Below, piece after piece: positions 26,672-34,533 of a DNA stretch of 64,000 nt. The notes under the pieces were generated by a model that did not search any database, was not told the DNA's origin, and was given only the letters and a program-made list of their open reading frames with translations. The translations under genes were made by a program, and so were the position numbers. Positions within the stretch are counted from its first letter, which is position 1. Every line of letters starts with the position of its first letter. The stretch comes from Paracoccus everestensis. GTDB lineage: Bacteria > Pseudomonadota > Alphaproteobacteria > Rhodobacterales > Rhodobacteraceae. The stretch lies in assembly GCF_021491915.1 (NCBI RefSeq), contig NZ_CP090836.1, positions 409,001-473,000 on the forward strand, written 5' to 3'.

Positions 26672-27470
26672 TCAGAGCCAGAACAGGACTGTTGCGGCGA
26701 GCGCGATGGCTGAGAAAAAGGTCTCCGGGCAGCGGTCGTATCGAGTTGCAACACGCCTCCAGTCCTTCAGGCGGCCAAACATGATCTCGATGCGGTTGCG
26801 CCGCTTGTAACGCCGCTTGTCGTATTTCACAGTCTTCTTTCGAGACAACCTGCTGGGATGCAAGACTTTATCCCCTTGTCTTCAAACGCCTTTCGCAGCC
26901 AGTCTGCATCATGGCCCCGGTCCGCGAGCAGCCAATCTGCCTTCGGCAGGCGGCCCAGCAATGCTGCCGCACCAGTGTAGTCGCTTACCTGTCCCGCCGA
27001 CATGAAGAACCGGATCGGGCGGCCCCTGGCGTCAGTGACGGCGTGCAGCTTGGTATTCATGCCACCCTTGGTGCGCCCGATCTGTCGTCCACGCCCCCTT
27101 TCTTGGCACGCAGGCTGGAAGCCGTGCGATGCGCCTTGAGATAGGTTGCATCGATCATGATCGTCTTGCTCTCGGCACTCTCGGCGGCCAGACCCATCAT
27201 GATCCGGGCGAAGACACCATTGTCGCTCCACCGCTTCCAACGGTCATAAAGCGTCTTTGCCGGACCATACTCCTTGGGTGCATCGCACCATCGCAACCCA
27301 TTGCGATTGACAAAGACTATGCCGCTGAGCACACGCCGATCATCAACGCGAGGCTTGCCATGGCTCTTGGGGAGTGAGGCGGATCAGAAGACAGTCCAGT
27401 GGACTGTCTTCCCGACGAACCGCTGCAGGCGTGCCATCTGCGCGTCCGAAAGCCAGAAAAGGTTGCTCAT
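26672..27470 (-). pseudogene. IS5-family transposase, decayed (one in-frame stop, two frameshifts)
   Basis: Reading from 27470: SNLFWLSDAQMARLQ, then an unusual segment ending in TGA (27384-27386), after which the same frame resumes with PKSHGKPRVDDRRVLSG and GLRWCDAPKEYGPAKTLY. In the SLRAKKGG region a five-base G run (one base short) shifts to the frame giving RGRQIGRTKGGMNTKLHAV and DWLLADRGHDADWLRKAF. A second shift near 26860 leads to KKTVKYDKRRYKRRNRIEIMFGRLKDWRR. DDE-domain pieces (MIDATYLKAHRT, LLADRGHDAD, RNRIEIMFGRLK) are all recognisable. IS427-group elements can use programmed frameshifting, but with a stop as well this copy is probably inactive. Confidence 0.85.
27387..27411. repeat. 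25-bp palindrome inside the transposase N terminus
   Basis: Arms GAAGACAGTCCA and TGGACTGTCTTC (12 bases each) flank a single central base. The palindrome lies within the segment that interrupts the expected LQPFFPKSHGKP-like transposase N terminus and sits next to the in-frame TGA. Confidence 0.75.
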
Positions 27471-27638
27471 CGTTCAGTCTCCTTGCGGAGGCTGAAGCAC
27501 GCCAAAGGATCAATATCAATGGACCCTGAGGCTAGTTGGTGCAACCGGACGGATGTAGTGGGCATTTGTCGCCCCAATGTCGCAACGCAGGGTCGCGGAT
27601 TGGTTTCCGCAACGCTGAAGAATACTTGGTAAGGAGGT

Positions 27639-27664
27639 AAAGATAAGGCGGCGGCTGCCTTATC
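27639..27664 (-). terminator. Terminator of the flgB-fliL operon
   Basis: GATAAGGC (27642-27649) and GCCTTATC (27657-27664) form an 8-bp stem with a 7-base loop; read on the minus strand it is followed by TTT. It overlaps the fliL stop codon. The 100 bases between it and the IS contain no recognisable gene. Confidence 0.6.
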
Positions 27665-28250
27665 ACCCTGCCTGCCTGGCGATATCCTCGATCAGGACGG
27701 CCTTGACAGTCAGGTCGGTGCTGGCCTGCGCGGCCTTGTGAAGCCTTTCGCGCAAGGGGGCCAGCCGCGCCTCGGATGTGAAGTTGCCGTCGAAGCCGCC
27801 GGTGTTGGCATGGATCAGCAATTCGCGCAGCAGCGCGTCGCGGAGCCGGTGTTCCTGTTGTTCCATTGCCGCCAGTTCGGCACCGGGGGTCTCGATGGTC
27901 AGCGTCAGGATCATCACGGCGCCCATGTCGCCATTGCGCATCAGGGGAACGAAGAACTGGGATGGAAAGGTGAACCACCCCTCCGCCGGGACGGGGCCGC
28001 CATGGCCGTCATCATGCCCGCCGCCGTGGTCGCTGGCAGCGGCGTGATCAGCGGCGGGGGCGGCGTGATCCGACGGATCCGCGGCATGATCGTCGCTGCC
28101 ATGGGCGTCGGTTTCTGCTTCGCCATGTTCACCGGCCGGCGCTTCGGCGGCATGGCCAGCCCCCTCTGGGGCAGGGCGCAGCCAGTCTCCTGCGGCGATT
28201 CCCCCGACAAGGGCCACAACGGGGATCAGCAGGGGCAAGAGCTTTTTCAT
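27663..28250 (-). CDS. fliL: FliL-like flagellar basal body protein with His/Asp-rich linker
   Basis: 195 residues, last gene of the flagellar operon. One N-terminal membrane helix ([18 protein letters not shown]), a periplasmic linker at about 30-85 with nine His residues among Asp, Gly and Ala, then the FliL domain ([29 protein letters not shown] and [13 protein letters not shown]). FliL forms a ring around the stator and supports torque in other bacteria. The linker is longer and more His-rich than in typical FliL and could bind metal ions; see findings. Nine bases after flgH. Confidence 0.88.
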   Translation of the reverse strand: MKKLLPLLIPVVALVGGIAAGDWLRPAPEGAGHAAEAPAGEHGEAETDAHGSDDHAADPSDHAAPAADHAAASDHGGGHDDGHGGPVPAEGWFTFPSQFFVPLMRNGDMGAVMILTLTIETPGAELAAMEQQEHRLRDALLRELLIHANTGGFDGNFTSEARLAPLRERLHKAAQASTDLTVKAVLIEDIARQAG

Positions 28251-28259
28251 GATCCAACC

Positions 28260-28985
28260 TCAATATGGCAGGATCACGTCGGCGATCTGCTGGCCGAAGC
28301 GGGGTTGCTGCACATCGGTGATCTGCCCGCGCCCGCCATAGGAAATGCGCGCGCCCGCGATGCGGTCATAGGCGATCTCGTTGCTGCGGTCGATGTCGGC
28401 GGGGCGCACGAAGCCGCTGACGGTCAGTTCGCGCAGTTCGTAGTTCACACGGACTTCCTGGGTGCCCTCGATCTGCAAGGTGCCGTTGGGCAGGGTGTCG
28501 ATCACGGTGGCGGCCACGCGCAGCGTCAGCTTGTCGTGCCGCGTGATGTTGCCGCTGCCCTTGTAGGTGGATGAGGATTCCGCCTCGGCCAGGTTGTCGA
28601 AGCTGGCACCCTCGGGCAGCTTTTCGTTCAGGCGCTGCGGAATGCCGATCATCTGCGGGATGCTGACGCTTTCGCCCGACTGGCGGCTGCGCCCCGAGGT
28701 GTTGGTCATCTGCGCCTCGTCGTCGATCTCGATCACCACCGTCAGGATGTCGCCGCGCGTGGCCGCCCGCCGGTCGCTGATCAGCGACGAGGTAGTCCCG
28801 GCCCAGAGCGAGGCGGCGGCCTCGGGGCGGCCGGAATCGACGGGGATTTCCAGGGGCGGGTTGGTCATGGCGATGAACTCCTCGCTGTTGCGGGGCGAGG
28901 TGAGGGTCGGCGGCTTGCCCAGGTGGTCGGCGCGTGCGCAGGCGGTCACGGCAAGGGCCAGGAGGATCAGGCGGGTCGGTTTCAT
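28260..28985 (-). CDS. flgH: Flagellar L-ring protein FlgH
   Basis: 241-residue outer-membrane lipoprotein forming the L ring. A lipoprotein signal is visible (LILLALAVTACARAD, Cys at about residue 17). Family motifs include SLWAGTTSSLISDRRAATRGDILTVVI and the LRELTVSGFVRPADIDRSNEI block near the C terminus. The ATG at 28985 has AAGGAC 6 bases upstream; the open frame extends far upstream inside flgA and is not coding there. Confidence 0.95.
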   Translation of the reverse strand: MKPTRLILLALAVTACARADHLGKPPTLTSPRNSEEFIAMTNPPLEIPVDSGRPEAAASLWAGTTSSLISDRRAATRGDILTVVIEIDDEAQMTNTSGRSRQSGESVSIPQMIGIPQRLNEKLPEGASFDNLAEAESSSTYKGSGNITRHDKLTLRVAATVIDTLPNGTLQIEGTQEVRVNYELRELTVSGFVRPADIDRSNEIAYDRIAGARISYGGRGQITDVQQPRFGQQIADVILPY

Positions 28986-29002
28986 CGGATGTCCTTGTCG
29001 GT

Positions 29003-29416
29003 CTATTTCATGGCCAGAAGGCTGCCGTCCGGCTGGACGACGGCGCTGATCGTGGCGCGGGATTCGAGGTTCATGACGCGGATCACATCGCCTGCCGCAC
29101 CATCGGACAGGGTCCGCGCCTCGGTCACGATGCGCAGGGCGCCCCGCTGGAAGACCAGAGGGTGGATCTGGTTGCGGGCGATCAGCCGGGGCGCTTGCAG
29201 CAGGGATGCTTGCAGCGGGCGGCCTTCGTGGATCGTGATGCGGGTTTGCAGCCCGATCGCCTCGGACGGATCGGACAGGCCGGGGCGGTCGCCATCGATA
29301 GCGCGCAGGTCGGCCGCGGTGATGACTGTCCCCGCAGGAAGGGTCCGTGCGGCGGCCAGCACCGCCGCGGTGGCGGGCAGGGGGGCAAGCGCCAGAAGAA
29401 GCACGAGCCACCGCAT
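29003..29416 (-). CDS. flgA: Flagellar P-ring assembly chaperone FlgA
   Basis: 137 residues with a cleavable signal (LVLLLALAPLPATAAV) and a SAF-type domain: RTLPAGTVITAADLRAID and the C-terminal GDVIRVMNLESRATISAVV. It is short for FlgA (often 200+ residues), consistent with the reduced alphaproteobacterial form. Assists FlgI polymerisation in the periplasm. Start overlaps the flgG stop by one base (TGATG). Confidence 0.9.
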   Translation of the reverse strand: MRWLVLLLALAPLPATAAVLAAARTLPAGTVITAADLRAIDGDRPGLSDPSEAIGLQTRITIHEGRPLQASLLQAPRLIARNQIHPLVFQRGALRIVTEARTLSDGAAGDVIRVMNLESRATISAVVQPDGSLLAMK

Positions 29417-30201
29417 CAGCGCACCTGCGTGGTGGCCGCCAGCATCTGGTCGGCAGCGGTGATGACCTTGGCGTTCAGTTCGTATCCGCGCTGCGCCTTG
29501 ATCAGTTCGGTGATCTCTCGCACCGAATCGACCGAGCTGTCTTCCAGATATCCCTGGCGCAGCGTGCCAAGGCCGTCCACGCCGGGCGTCGTCACCTGCG
29601 GGGTGCCAGACGCGCCGGTTTCCAGGAACAGGTTGGACCCGATCGCCTCCAGCCCCTTTTCGTTGGAAAAGCCCGCCAGGGTCAGCTGGCCCAACATCTC
29701 GGGTTCGACCTGGTCGGTGAAATAGGCGTAAACCTCTCCGGCGGCGTTGATGGAAATCGTGCGCGCGTCGTCCGGGATGGTAATGCCAGGGACGACCGGA
29801 TAGCCGTCCGAGGTCACGATCAGCCCGTCGGGGGACCGTTTCAGTCCACCATCGCGTGTATAGGCCGAGATACCGGACGGCAGCGTCACCTCGAGATAAC
29901 CCTCGCCGTCGATGGCCATGTCCAGGTCGCCCCCGGTCTGGGTCAGCGCGCCTTGTTGCAGGTTGATGCTGACCGCCGTGGGCCGCACCCCCAGGCCCAG
30001 TTGGACGCCTGCCGGAATGACCGTGCCGTCCGCTGCCGTGACCGTGCCGGGGCGCGTGGCCTGCTGGTAATGCAGATCTGCGAATTCGGCACGCCGGGCG
30101 TTGTAGCCGGTGGTGGACATATTGGCGAGGTTGTTGGAAATGACCTCGACCCGGGTTTGCTGCGCGCTCATGCCGGTGGCGGCGATTTGCAGGGCTCTCA
30201 T
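29416..30201 (-). CDS. flgG: Flagellar distal rod protein FlgG
   Basis: 261 residues. N-terminal QIAATGMSAQQTRVEVISNNLANMSTTGYNARR and C-terminal EITELIKAQRGYELNAKVITAADQML are the paired axial-protein motifs, and GDLDMAIDGEGYLEV is typical of FlgG. Forms the distal rod across the periplasm. Eleven bases after flgF. Confidence 0.96.
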   Translation of the reverse strand: MRALQIAATGMSAQQTRVEVISNNLANMSTTGYNARRAEFADLHYQQATRPGTVTAADGTVIPAGVQLGLGVRPTAVSINLQQGALTQTGGDLDMAIDGEGYLEVTLPSGISAYTRDGGLKRSPDGLIVTSDGYPVVPGITIPDDARTISINAAGEVYAYFTDQVEPEMLGQLTLAGFSNEKGLEAIGSNLFLETGASGTPQVTTPGVDGLGTLRQGYLEDSSVDSVREITELIKAQRGYELNAKVITAADQMLAATTQVR

Positions 30202-30212
30202 CGGTGGTCCTT

Positions 30213-30929
30213 TCAGCGTGTCATGCCGGTGATCGCGCTGCGGATGCGCTGATCTTCGCGGTCAAGGAAGGATTGGCCCAGTTCGTAGGCACGCTGGACC
30301 TCGATCATGCGGGTAATCTCGAAGACGGAATCGACGTTGGATTCTTCCAGGAAACCCTGGCGGATGCGGGCGTCATCCACCGGCTCGGGCGGGCTGTCGG
30401 TGGTGAAGGCTGTGCCGCCCTGATGGGTCAGTTGCGCGTCATCGGGTGCATTGAAGACGCCGATCTTGCCAAAGACCACCCCATTCGCCGACAGGGTGCC
30501 GTCAGCGCCGATTGCCACGCCACTGGCGCCCGCGGGAACGATGATCGGCGCCATGCCCTCGTCCAGCAGGCGAAATCCCTCGGCGGTCATCACCTCGCCC
30601 TCGGCAGAGGGCAGAAAGGCGCCAGCGCGGGTCAGGCGGGTGCCATCAGCGGTTTCGACAAGGAAAAATCCTTCGCCCTCGATTGCCAGGTCGAAGTTGC
30701 CGTTGGTCTGGGTCAGCACGCCCTGGTCCAGATCCAGCGTCCGGCCGCGCGCATGGGCCATCGACAGCGTGTCGCCGTTGCGGTCGAGTGCCGACAGGTG
30801 TTCGGCAAAGATCACCCCTTCGCGGCGAAAGCCGGTGGTGTTGGCGTTGGCGATGTTGTTGGCCACCACCCGCATTTCGGCCATCAGCCCGGCCTGGCGG
30901 GTCAGGCTTGCATAGATCGCATTGTCCAT
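30213..30929 (-). CDS. flgF: Flagellar proximal rod protein FlgF
   Basis: 238 residues, similar to FlgG but shorter: IYASLTRQAGLMAEMRVVANNIANANTTGFRRE at the N terminus, NFDLAIEGEGFFLVET in the middle, ITRMIEVQRAYELGQSF at the C terminus. Rod component. Three bases after fliQ. Confidence 0.94.
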   Translation of the reverse strand: MDNAIYASLTRQAGLMAEMRVVANNIANANTTGFRREGVIFAEHLSALDRNGDTLSMAHARGRTLDLDQGVLTQTNGNFDLAIEGEGFFLVETADGTRLTRAGAFLPSAEGEVMTAEGFRLLDEGMAPIIVPAGASGVAIGADGTLSANGVVFGKIGVFNAPDDAQLTHQGGTAFTTDSPPEPVDDARIRQGFLEESNVDSVFEITRMIEVQRAYELGQSFLDREDQRIRSAITGMTR

Positions 30930-30932
30930 GGG

Positions 30933-31199
30933 TCAGCTTCCCGCGATCAGGGGGATGATCTGCCCAAGGTAGAAATCGGACAGCGCGGTGGTCATGAAGC
31001 TCATCGTGACCCAGAAGACGGCCAGCATCAGCCCGACCTTGGGCACAAAGGTCAGCGTCATTTCCTGGACCGAGGTCAGCGCCTGGAACAGCCCGATCAC
31101 GACGCCCGCGATCAGCGCGACCGCCAGCATCGGGGCGGAAATGCGGACCGAGATCAGCAAGGCCTGTCGCAGCATATCGAACAGCAGCGTTTCATCCAT
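30933..31199 (-). CDS. fliQ: Flagellar export apparatus protein FliQ
   Basis: 88 residues with two membrane helices (ALLISVRISAPMLAVALIAGVVIGL and FVPKVGLMLAVFWVTMSFMT) joined by the conserved FQALTSVQEMTLTFVPK loop. Part of the FliPQR export gate in the inner membrane. fliP and fliR are not in the window. Confidence 0.96.
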   Translation of the reverse strand: MDETLLFDMLRQALLISVRISAPMLAVALIAGVVIGLFQALTSVQEMTLTFVPKVGLMLAVFWVTMSFMTTALSDFYLGQIIPLIAGS

Positions 31200-31202
31200 G
31201 GG

Positions 31203-31487
31203 TCACACCGGCATCCGCAGGATTTCCTGATAAGCCTCGACCACCTTGTCGCGGATGGCGACCACGGTCTCCATGGCCATCTCGGCCTCGGCCAGGGTCT
31301 GGACCAGGCGGTGGGTTTCGACCTGTCCGGTCATGGCGCCGGTCGCCACCTGATCGACCTTTCCCATCTGGGCGGCGAAATCCTGGGCGGCGTTGGACAG
31401 CGCCTGAACGGCGGGACCGGGCTGACCCGGCGCGACTGCGGTGCGGGCGGCGGAATAGGCAGTGGCTGCATTCAAACTGGTGAACAT
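31203..31487 (-). CDS. fliE: Flagellar hook-basal body complex protein FliE
   Basis: 94 residues, a small helical protein that joins the MS ring to the rod. The C-terminal motif ETVVAIRDKVVEAYQEILRMPV is diagnostic. Lies between flgC and fliQ as in related genomes. Confidence 0.94.
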   Translation of the reverse strand: MFTSLNAATAYSAARTAVAPGQPGPAVQALSNAAQDFAAQMGKVDQVATGAMTGQVETHRLVQTLAEAEMAMETVVAIRDKVVEAYQEILRMPV

Positions 31488-31498
31488 GGGCGACCTTT

Positions 31499-31894
31499 CT
31501 AGCGGCGCAGAAGTTCCAGAAGCGACGCACCCATCTGGCGCGTCTGCTCGAACATTTTCAGGTTGGCTTCATAGCTGCGGCCCGCCTCGCGCGAATCCGC
31601 GATCTCGATCACCAGATCGACGTTGGAGCCGAGGTAATAGCCGTCCTTGTCGGCCAGGGGATGCGAGGGATCGTAAAGGCGCGGCAGTTCCTTTTGATCC
31701 AGCCGCAGCCGCGATGCCGAAACCTCTCCGGTGGGACGGCCGAAGCGGGTGGCTTCCTCGAAGGTGACCAGCTTGCGGCGATAGCCGGGCGTGTCGGTGT
31801 TGGCGATGTTCTCGGCCGTGTGGCGCAGGCGTTCGCTTTGCGCGCGCATCCCGGAGGCGGCCAGGTGCAGGGCGGAAACGGGACGGTCCATCAT
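31499..31894 (-). CDS. flgC: Flagellar proximal rod protein FlgC
   Basis: 131 residues. N terminus ALHLAASGMRAQSERLRHTAENIANTDTPGYRRK and VDLVIEIADSREAGRSYEANLKMFEQTRQM near the C terminus are typical. Two adjacent ATGs (31894 and 31891); the first overlaps the flgB stop as ATGA. Confidence 0.95.
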   Translation of the reverse strand: MMDRPVSALHLAASGMRAQSERLRHTAENIANTDTPGYRRKLVTFEEATRFGRPTGEVSASRLRLDQKELPRLYDPSHPLADKDGYYLGSNVDLVIEIADSREAGRSYEANLKMFEQTRQMGASLLELLRR

Positions 31895-32277
31895 GCCCTC
31901 CGTCCGATGCTGGTGCGCATCAGATCAAGCGCCGAGCTGTAGATGCCCAGCGACAGGTCGTGGCCGCGCTTGACCTCGGCCGCCTTCAGCATCTCCTCCT
32001 CCAACGAGACAGAATTGCCGTTGGGCGAGGCGCCAGTTTCGTCTGCGGTCTGGCGCGTCAAGGGCGACCAGTCCGGCGTGGCCAGGTGGCGCGGATCGGT
32101 GGTCCGCATCGGCGTCAGGTCCGCCCTGCGATAGCTGTCGGCAAAGGACGCCGTGTCGGCGGCCTTGAAGCCGGGGGTGTCGGCATTGGCGATGTTGCGG
32201 GTGACCACAAGATGCCGCTGGCTGGCATGGGCGCCCAGGGCACGGGCCATGCGCATCATTTCGATCTTTTCAAACAT
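31891..32277 (-). CDS. flgB: Flagellar proximal rod protein FlgB
   Basis: 128 residues, first gene of the nine-gene minus-strand operon. Motifs: HASQRHLVVTRNIANADTPGFKA and SVSLEEEMLKAAEVKRGHDL. The ATG at 32277 has AGGAG 9 bases upstream; an ATG five codons earlier lacks spacing. The divergent fliI start is 85 bases away. Confidence 0.95.
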   Translation of the reverse strand: MFEKIEMMRMARALGAHASQRHLVVTRNIANADTPGFKAADTASFADSYRRADLTPMRTTDPRHLATPDWSPLTRQTADETGASPNGNSVSLEEEMLKAAEVKRGHDLSLGIYSSALDLMRTSIGRRA

Positions 32278-32362
32278 GAGGCTTCTCCTCATTGGCGATA
32301 ACCCGGTCTTAACCGTGATTCGTTTAGAAACCGTTTGCGGCTTGGAAAAAACGGAGGCGGAG
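32278..32362. promoter_or_regulatory. Divergent promoter region of flgB operon and fliI
   Basis: All transcription of the nine-gene flagellar operon and of fliI must start in or near this 85-base gap. It holds one CtrA half-like TTAA (in GGTCTTAACCGTGATTCG) but not the complete TTAA-N7-TTAA; no clear -24/-12 or -35/-10 pair could be assigned. Confidence 0.5.
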
Positions 32363-33694
32363 ATGGATCAGTTGGCGTCAGTTGCGGCGCGGATCGCGGA
32401 CTTGCGCATGACGCGGCATTTTGGCCGGGTGCATTCGATGCAGGCCGGGCTGATCCGGGTCGAAGGGTTGAACAGCCATGCCTCGGTCGGCGACAGGGTT
32501 CTGATTTTCCTCCAGAAAGGTCAGGTTTCGGGGGAAATCGTGGGGCTTGCCCCGCGCCATGCGGATGTGCTGCCCGAAGGGGATGCCGAAGGGCTGTCCG
32601 TGGGTGCCGGGGTTGAGCTTTTGTTCGCGCCGACCATCGCCCCCTGCAACGCCTGGGTGGGCCGAATCATCGACCCGCTGGGTCAGCCGCTGGACGGGCG
32701 CCCCCTGCCGCAAGGGCGCGAACCCCGTCCTTATCGCCGCGAAGCCCCGCCCGCCGTGCGGCGCAAGCGGCTGGGGATGCGCCTTCCCACCGGCTTTGCG
32801 GTCTTCGACACGCTGCTGCCGCTGGTCACGGGCCAGCGGATCGGGCTGTTCGCGGGATCGGGGGTGGGAAAGTCCACACTGTTGTCCGGCCTTGCCAAGG
32901 GCGTGCAGGCCGATGTCGTGGTTATCGCCATGATCGGCGAACGGGGCCGGGAACTGCGCGAATTCGTCGAAAAGACCCTGGGACCCGAAGGCATGGCACG
33001 GGCGGTGATCGTGGCCGCGACATCCGACCGCTCTCCCTTGATCCGGCGGCGCTGCGCCTGGGCGGCCATGGCCGTGGCCGAGCATTTCCGCGACGAGGGC
33101 CACCATGTCCTGTTCCTGGCCGATTCGATCACCCGTTTCGCCGAAGCGCATCGAGAGATCGCCCTGGCCGCGGGCGAGCCGCCCAGCTATCGCGGCTTTC
33201 CGCCGTCGGTTTCGAACCTGATCATGGCGCTTGCCGAACGATCCGGCCCGGGCTTGGAGGGGACGGGCGACATCACCGGCATCTTCAGCGTGCTGGTCGC
33301 GGGATCGGATATGGAGGAGCCGGTTGCAGACATCCTGCGCGGCACGCTGGACGGCCATGTGGTCCTGGATCGCACCATTGCCGAACGCGGGCGCTTTCCG
33401 GCCATTGATGTGGTAAGATCGGTATCGCGGTCCTTGCCCGATGCCGCCACCGCGGACGAAAACAGGATGATCGGCAAGGCCCGGGCGGCTTTGGGCGCCT
33501 ATGCGGAATCGGAATTGATGATCCGCGCGGGCCTTTATGCGCCGGGGGCCGATCCGCGCCTGGACGAGGCGGTGAAGCTGTTTCCGCAGCTGGATGATCT
33601 GGTGACGGTCAAGACACCGGGCATCGCCGAAAGCTTTGCCGCCCTTGGCACGGCCTTGCGGATCCCGGCGCAGGGGCGGCAGGCGCGGGGTTGA
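32363..33694 (+). CDS. fliI: Flagellum-specific ATP synthase FliI
   Basis: 443 residues; hexameric ATPase of the flagellar type III export system. P-loop GSGVGKST near residue 166, GERGRELREF, Walker B LFLADSITRFAEAHREI, and PSVSNLIMALAERSG match the family. The N-terminal part is the F1-alpha/beta-like barrel. ATG at 32363 follows GGAGGCGG by 2 to 6 bases; the upstream ATG extension would cover the divergent promoter. Reads opposite to the flgB operon, as in other Rhodobacteraceae. Confidence 0.97.
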   Translation: MDQLASVAARIADLRMTRHFGRVHSMQAGLIRVEGLNSHASVGDRVLIFLQKGQVSGEIVGLAPRHADVLPEGDAEGLSVGAGVELLFAPTIAPCNAWVGRIIDPLGQPLDGRPLPQGREPRPYRREAPPAVRRKRLGMRLPTGFAVFDTLLPLVTGQRIGLFAGSGVGKSTLLSGLAKGVQADVVVIAMIGERGRELREFVEKTLGPEGMARAVIVAATSDRSPLIRRRCAWAAMAVAEHFRDEGHHVLFLADSITRFAEAHREIALAAGEPPSYRGFPPSVSNLIMALAERSGPGLEGTGDITGIFSVLVAGSDMEEPVADILRGTLDGHVVLDRTIAERGRFPAIDVVRSVSRSLPDAATADENRMIGKARAALGAYAESELMIRAGLYAPGADPRLDEAVKLFPQLDDLVTVKTPGIAESFAALGTALRIPAQGRQARG

Positions 33695-33747
33695 AACCCA
33701 GAGCCAAGGATCTGTGTTGGCTTGATGAAGGTTAGCGGGGCTTGCGG

Positions 33748-33764
33748 TCGACTGCGAAAGTCGA
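33748..33764. promoter_or_regulatory. Dyad TCGAC-N7-GTCGA upstream of Crp/Fnr gene
   Basis: Five-base inverted arms (33748-33752 and 33760-33764) with a 7-base spacer, 38 bases before the chosen start of the regulator gene. Half-site and spacing match the core of the dyad at 15526-15546. Confidence 0.35.
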
Positions 33765-33801
33765 GGCGGTTGCACACAGCAGAACGAAAAGGGCAACGGA
33801 A

Positions 33802-34533
33802 TTGGCGATCACCGAGTATTTTGTCCGCTATCTTCAACGGCGCGACCAGCTGAGCGCAAGAGACCTGGAACGTTTGCGTTCGTTGAAGATCGAACATGCC
33901 AGCTATGCCCCGGGCGAAGTGATCGTTCCCGTTGGCAGCAGTCCCAATCGCAGTTGCATGATGCTGCGCGGATTGTCGGCCCGGTCCCACCCTCTTGTCG
34001 GGCGACCCGAGGATCGCGTCATCACGGCCTTGCACGTTCCAGGGGATTTCGTTGACCTTCATGCCTTTCTTATGGCGAAACTGGACCATTCCATCATTGC
34101 GGTAGGCCCGACCGAGGTCGAATTCGTCAATCACGAAGAACTTACTGAAATATCACAGAACTTTCCCCATCTGACCCGGCTGTTGTGGATGACGACGGTG
34201 ATCGATTCCGCCATCCACCGGCAATGGCTGGTCGCGGCGGCATCGCTGCGGTCCAGCGCGCATCTTGCCCACTTTCTGTGCGAGATTTACACGCGGTTGA
34301 ACGCCGTAGGGGTCGCGTCGGAACACCAGTTTCACCTGCCGCTGCTGCAACGCGAATTGGCCGATATCCTGGGCTATTCGCCCATCCATGTGAACCGTGC
34401 CGTCCGCGACCTGCGCGATCGCGGGTTGATCCGCTGGCTGGGCGCGGACATCACGATCACCGATTGGAAGGGCTTGGCGCTGTTGGCGCGGTTCGATCCG
34501 GCCTATCTGGACCTGGAACGCACCCAGCGGTGA
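33802..34533 (+). CDS. Crp/Fnr-family transcriptional regulator
   Basis: 243 residues: N-terminal cyclic-nucleotide-like sensor domain (YAPGEVIVPVGS; LHVPGDFVDLHAFL) and C-terminal winged helix with recognition segment QRELADILGYSPIHVNRAVRDLRDRGL. The three or four N-terminal Cys of oxygen-sensing Fnr are absent, so no Fe-S cluster is expected; the ligand is unknown. The TTG at 33802 gives the start used by this subgroup (AITEYFVRYLQ); an alternative TTG 20 codons upstream overlaps the dyad. Runs tail-to-tail with the extensin-like gene, their stop codons abutting. Confidence 0.88.
   Translation: MAITEYFVRYLQRRDQLSARDLERLRSLKIEHASYAPGEVIVPVGSSPNRSCMMLRGLSARSHPLVGRPEDRVITALHVPGDFVDLHAFLMAKLDHSIIAVGPTEVEFVNHEELTEISQNFPHLTRLLWMTTVIDSAIHRQWLVAAASLRSSAHLAHFLCEIYTRLNAVGVASEHQFHLPLLQRELADILGYSPIHVNRAVRDLRDRGLIRWLGADITITDWKGLALLARFDPAYLDLERTQR

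Larger units (their letters stand above)
26653..27532 (-). mobile_element. IS5-family (IS427-group-like) insertion sequence, about 880 bp
   Basis: Ends are imperfect inverted repeats: GCCCCAGGCTCATTGAG on the left and, read inward on the other strand, GCCTCAGGGTCCATTGA on the right, flanked by a possible 3-base direct repeat TAG (26650-26652 and 27533-27535). The single transposase is on the minus strand. Length and ends suit the IS427 group of IS5. The left end cuts a glycosyltransferase; the right end is joined to sequence unrelated to that gene, which suggests a deletion or rearrangement at this copy. Confidence 0.85.

Noticed and set aside
33742..33801. Upstream TTG (33742) as start of the Crp/Fnr gene
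   Set aside because: The extra 20 residues are Arg/Ser-rich and unlike the subgroup's N terminus, and they overlap a dyad that looks like an operator.
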